Source of the DNA: Pedobacter sp. W3I1
Lineage (GTDB): Bacteria; Bacteroidota; Bacteroidia; Sphingobacteriales; Sphingobacteriaceae
Direction: 5' to 3'
NCBI RefSeq assembly: GCF_030816015.1
Contig: NZ_JAUSXN010000001.1
Coordinates: 6,262,001 to 6,326,000 of the forward strand
DNA: 64,000 nucleotides
The position numbers and the translations under genes were made by a program. Below the pieces are notes generated by a model. The model was not told where the DNA came from. It saw only the letters and a list, made by a program, of their open reading frames with translations, and made no database searches. Shown here piece after piece: positions 62,682 through 64,000 of this stretch (positions are counted from its first letter, which is position 1; each line of letters starts with the position of its first letter).

Positions 62682-63311
62682 CTACTTAAAAATATAAACG
62701 AGGTTATAAATATAATGAGACAAGGCTCCTCCAATTACAAACAGGTGCCAAAGTTCGTGACTGTGCATCCACCTAAACAACTGTTTATCCTTTGCATAAT
62801 AATAGGTTCCGGCAATGTAAAAAACGCCACCAAACAATAACCAGAAAATTGCACCAATTGGTAGTGTGCCAAGCATTTTCTGTAGCAAAGGCACAATTAA
62901 GCAGCCCATTAAAATATAAATAGACAATGAGATAGCCGTGCTTTTTAAGCGGTTAAAGATTTTAAGCAGGCAACCAACGATGGCAATAATCCATACAATG
63001 GCAAATAAACTCCACCTTAACCAGCCATCGAAAACCAGCAAAGCAGTTGGCGTGTAAGAGCCTGCTATCATCAGATAAATGCAGCAATGATCGAATTTTT
63101 GCCAGAAACGTACACCATAATCGGTCGCCGGATAGCCATGGTACATGGCACTTACGCCAAATAGGATAAAAGTACCTATGCTATAAATCCAGGCTGCAGT
63201 ATATTCAATGGATGTATTGCATTTTTGGAGCAATATATAACCTGCCGGAATCGCAATTAATGCCGGTATAAAATGAGTGAAGAAATTAACGGGTTCCCTT
63301 AGCTTCCTCAC
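62682..63311 (-). CDS. trhA: Hemolysin III / TrhA family membrane protein
   Basis: 209 residues, seven membrane helices. The conserved zinc or active residues are in SAMYHGYPA, FDHCCIYLMIAGSYTP and HELWHLFVIGGALSHY. In other bacteria it takes part in membrane-fluidity homeostasis. Start REPVNFFTHFIPAL matches the family. It follows rbfA after 5 bp, so rbfA, trhA and the M23 gene form an operon. Confidence 0.92.
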   Translation of the reverse strand: MRKLREPVNFFTHFIPALIAIPAGYILLQKCNTSIEYTAAWIYSIGTFILFGVSAMYHGYPATDYGVRFWQKFDHCCIYLMIAGSYTPTALLVFDGWLRWSLFAIVWIIAIVGCLLKIFNRLKSTAISLSIYILMGCLIVPLLQKMLGTLPIGAIFWLLFGGVFYIAGTYYYAKDKQLFRWMHSHELWHLFVIGGALSHYIYNLVYIFK

Positions 63312-63316
63312 AAAGA

Positions 63317-63694
63317 TTATTCGCTGTCTTCGTCCTTTTGTCTGGGTTCTTTAGCAATCTTATCGAAAAGATGGTCCATACGTTCTACGTATTCATTGGT
63401 ATCATCTACAAAGAAAGTAAGCTCTGGCACTACCCTAACCTGATGGCGGATTCTGCTTCCCAGTTTATATCTGATTTCGCCCGAATGTGCGTTAACGGTA
63501 TTGATAGAAAGCGTGGTATTATTGGTATTAAAAAAGCTCAGGTAAACTTTAGCCACTGCCAAATCCGGCGAAACCCGAACGCGGGTAATGGTTACCAATG
63601 TATTGGGCAAAAACGCAGCACCTTCCCGCTGAAAAACCTGTGCTAACTCCTCTTGTAATACTCCTGCAAATTTCTGCTGACGTTTACTTTCCAT
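63317..63694 (-). CDS. rbfA: Ribosome-binding factor A
   Basis: 125 residues from ATG 63694 (the frame extends to 63718 without support). The KH-like fold shows RQQKFAGVLQEELAQVFQRE, TRVRVSPDLAVAKVYLSFF and RHQVRVVPELTFFVDDTNEY. It helps 30S subunit maturation by binding near the 5' end of 16S rRNA. It is the first gene of the rbfA-trhA-M23 operon. Confidence 0.95.
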   Translation of the reverse strand: MESKRQQKFAGVLQEELAQVFQREGAAFLPNTLVTITRVRVSPDLAVAKVYLSFFNTNNTTLSINTVNAHSGEIRYKLGSRIRHQVRVVPELTFFVDDTNEYVERMDHLFDKIAKEPRQKDEDSE

Positions 63695-63716
63695 AATGTT
63701 ATAATTATCAATTACC

Positions 63717-63807
63717 AATAATCAATTATCAGACCATGCCTGGCCTATAAAATTAAATTGATAAGGTTTTAAAATCATCAATATCAAATAATCAATTATC
63801 AGACCAT
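63717..63807. repeat. Direct repeat of a 21-bp block
   Basis: The 21-bp block starting 'aataatcaattatcagacca' occurs at 63717-63737 and again at 63787-63807, 70 bp apart, upstream of rbfA. Each copy contains an AATTGATTATT-like imperfect palindrome. The gap to the window end otherwise holds the family B repeat. Confidence 0.6.
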
Positions 63808-63912
63808 AACTAGTCTGCTAATATTAAATGATATCAATAATAAATATTCTAAAAATGTAAAAACTTTTGAAACTTCACAACCTGAGCTCGATTAATACCA
63901 TTCCAAGGCGAT

Positions 63913-63977
63913 CGTCATGCTGAATTCATTTCAGCATCTCTACTACAAATAGACCCTGAAATAAATTCAGGGTGACG
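63913..63977. repeat. Dispersed palindromic repeat, family B
   Basis: 65 bp from CGTCATGCTGAATTCATTTC to AAATTCAGGGTGACG, the same length as the copy at 61861. It closes the window; bases 63978-64000 hold nothing visible. Confidence 0.8.
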
Positions 63978-64000
63978 ATTCTAAGTTAAAAATACCTAGA

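Noticed and set aside
1..64000. tRNA or rRNA genes
   Set aside because: No cloverleaf with GGTTCGA-type T-arm and paired acceptor stem and no rRNA-like segment was seen in the gene-free stretches; a covariance search would be decisive.

Overview
The window is ordinary chromosomal DNA of an AT-rich Bacteroidota, most likely Pedobacter or a close Sphingobacteriaceae relative. The evidence is the gene content: a TonB-dependent receptor with an N-terminal carboxypeptidase-regulatory-like domain, SusC-plug-like secreted proteins, an ECF sigma factor with a membrane-anchored barrel partner, a LytT/LytS-type system, DUF1800/DUF1501 genes and a three-gene b-type SdhCAB. Bacteroidota -7 boxes (TAnnTTTG) sit directly in front of many genes, while Shine-Dalgarno sequences are mostly absent. 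No rRNA, tRNA, CRISPR array or prophage was seen. The genus call is inference.

Layout. 1-3.1 kb: DoxX-like gene (partial), HxlR regulator, a histone-H1-like Lys/Ala-rich protein, and an ArsR regulator with a frameshifted Old Yellow Enzyme. 3.9-8.6 kb: pirin, ECF sigma plus anti-sigma/barrel protein, secreted-repeat lipoprotein, HIT protein, greA. 9-16.1 kb: M1 peptidase, OsmC, 2-hydroxyacid dehydrogenase, TonB-type receptor, Nudix. 16.1-18 kb: an array of eight ~160-bp tandem units bounded by mirror-image hairpin modules, followed by a REP-associated tyrosine (Y1) transposase. 18-26.1 kb: plsC, LytT/LytS pair divergent from an ABC exporter, lone LuxR-type regulator, and a four-gene operon (unknown protein, multipass membrane protein, histidine kinase, response regulator). 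26.3-29.8 kb: BlaI/BlaR1-like pair fused to TonB-C and plug domains, a secreted plug-domain protein and a decayed TonB-C remnant. 30.7-34.3 kb: sdhC-sdhA-sdhB, with sdhA frameshifted. 34.8-41.2 kb: thioredoxin-fold lipoprotein without the CxxC, cold-shock protein, copper-binding four-helix protein, HtrA protease, dapF. 42-47.8 kb: RND efflux operon. 48-54.6 kb: SNF2 helicase, small envelope genes, frameshifted TMEM175-like channel, aat. 54.6-64 kb: DUF1800-DUF1501 pair, YccF, APP1-like phosphatase, lipid kinase, TonB-C protein, M23 peptidase, TrhA, rbfA.

Many intergenic gaps carry dispersed palindromic repeats of at least five families, usually whole elements of about 65-95 bp with terminal CGTCAT/ATGACG-like inverted ends. 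They explain most gene-free stretches.

The most unusual locus is the Y1 transposase with its tandem array: the ends of the array are mirror images of each other, and one unit junction shows paired changes that keep a predicted stem. Other leads are tandem LytTR-type sites 21 bp apart in front of the LytS/ABC genes, a terminator-like hairpin in the greA leader, promoters placed so that transcripts would be leaderless, and the four-gene signalling operon with an uncharacterised CPxxC protein. Three genes (Old Yellow Enzyme, sdhA, TMEM175) are split by 1-2 nt shifts in short repetitive runs. Since sdhA should be needed by the cell, sequence errors are the likeliest cause.
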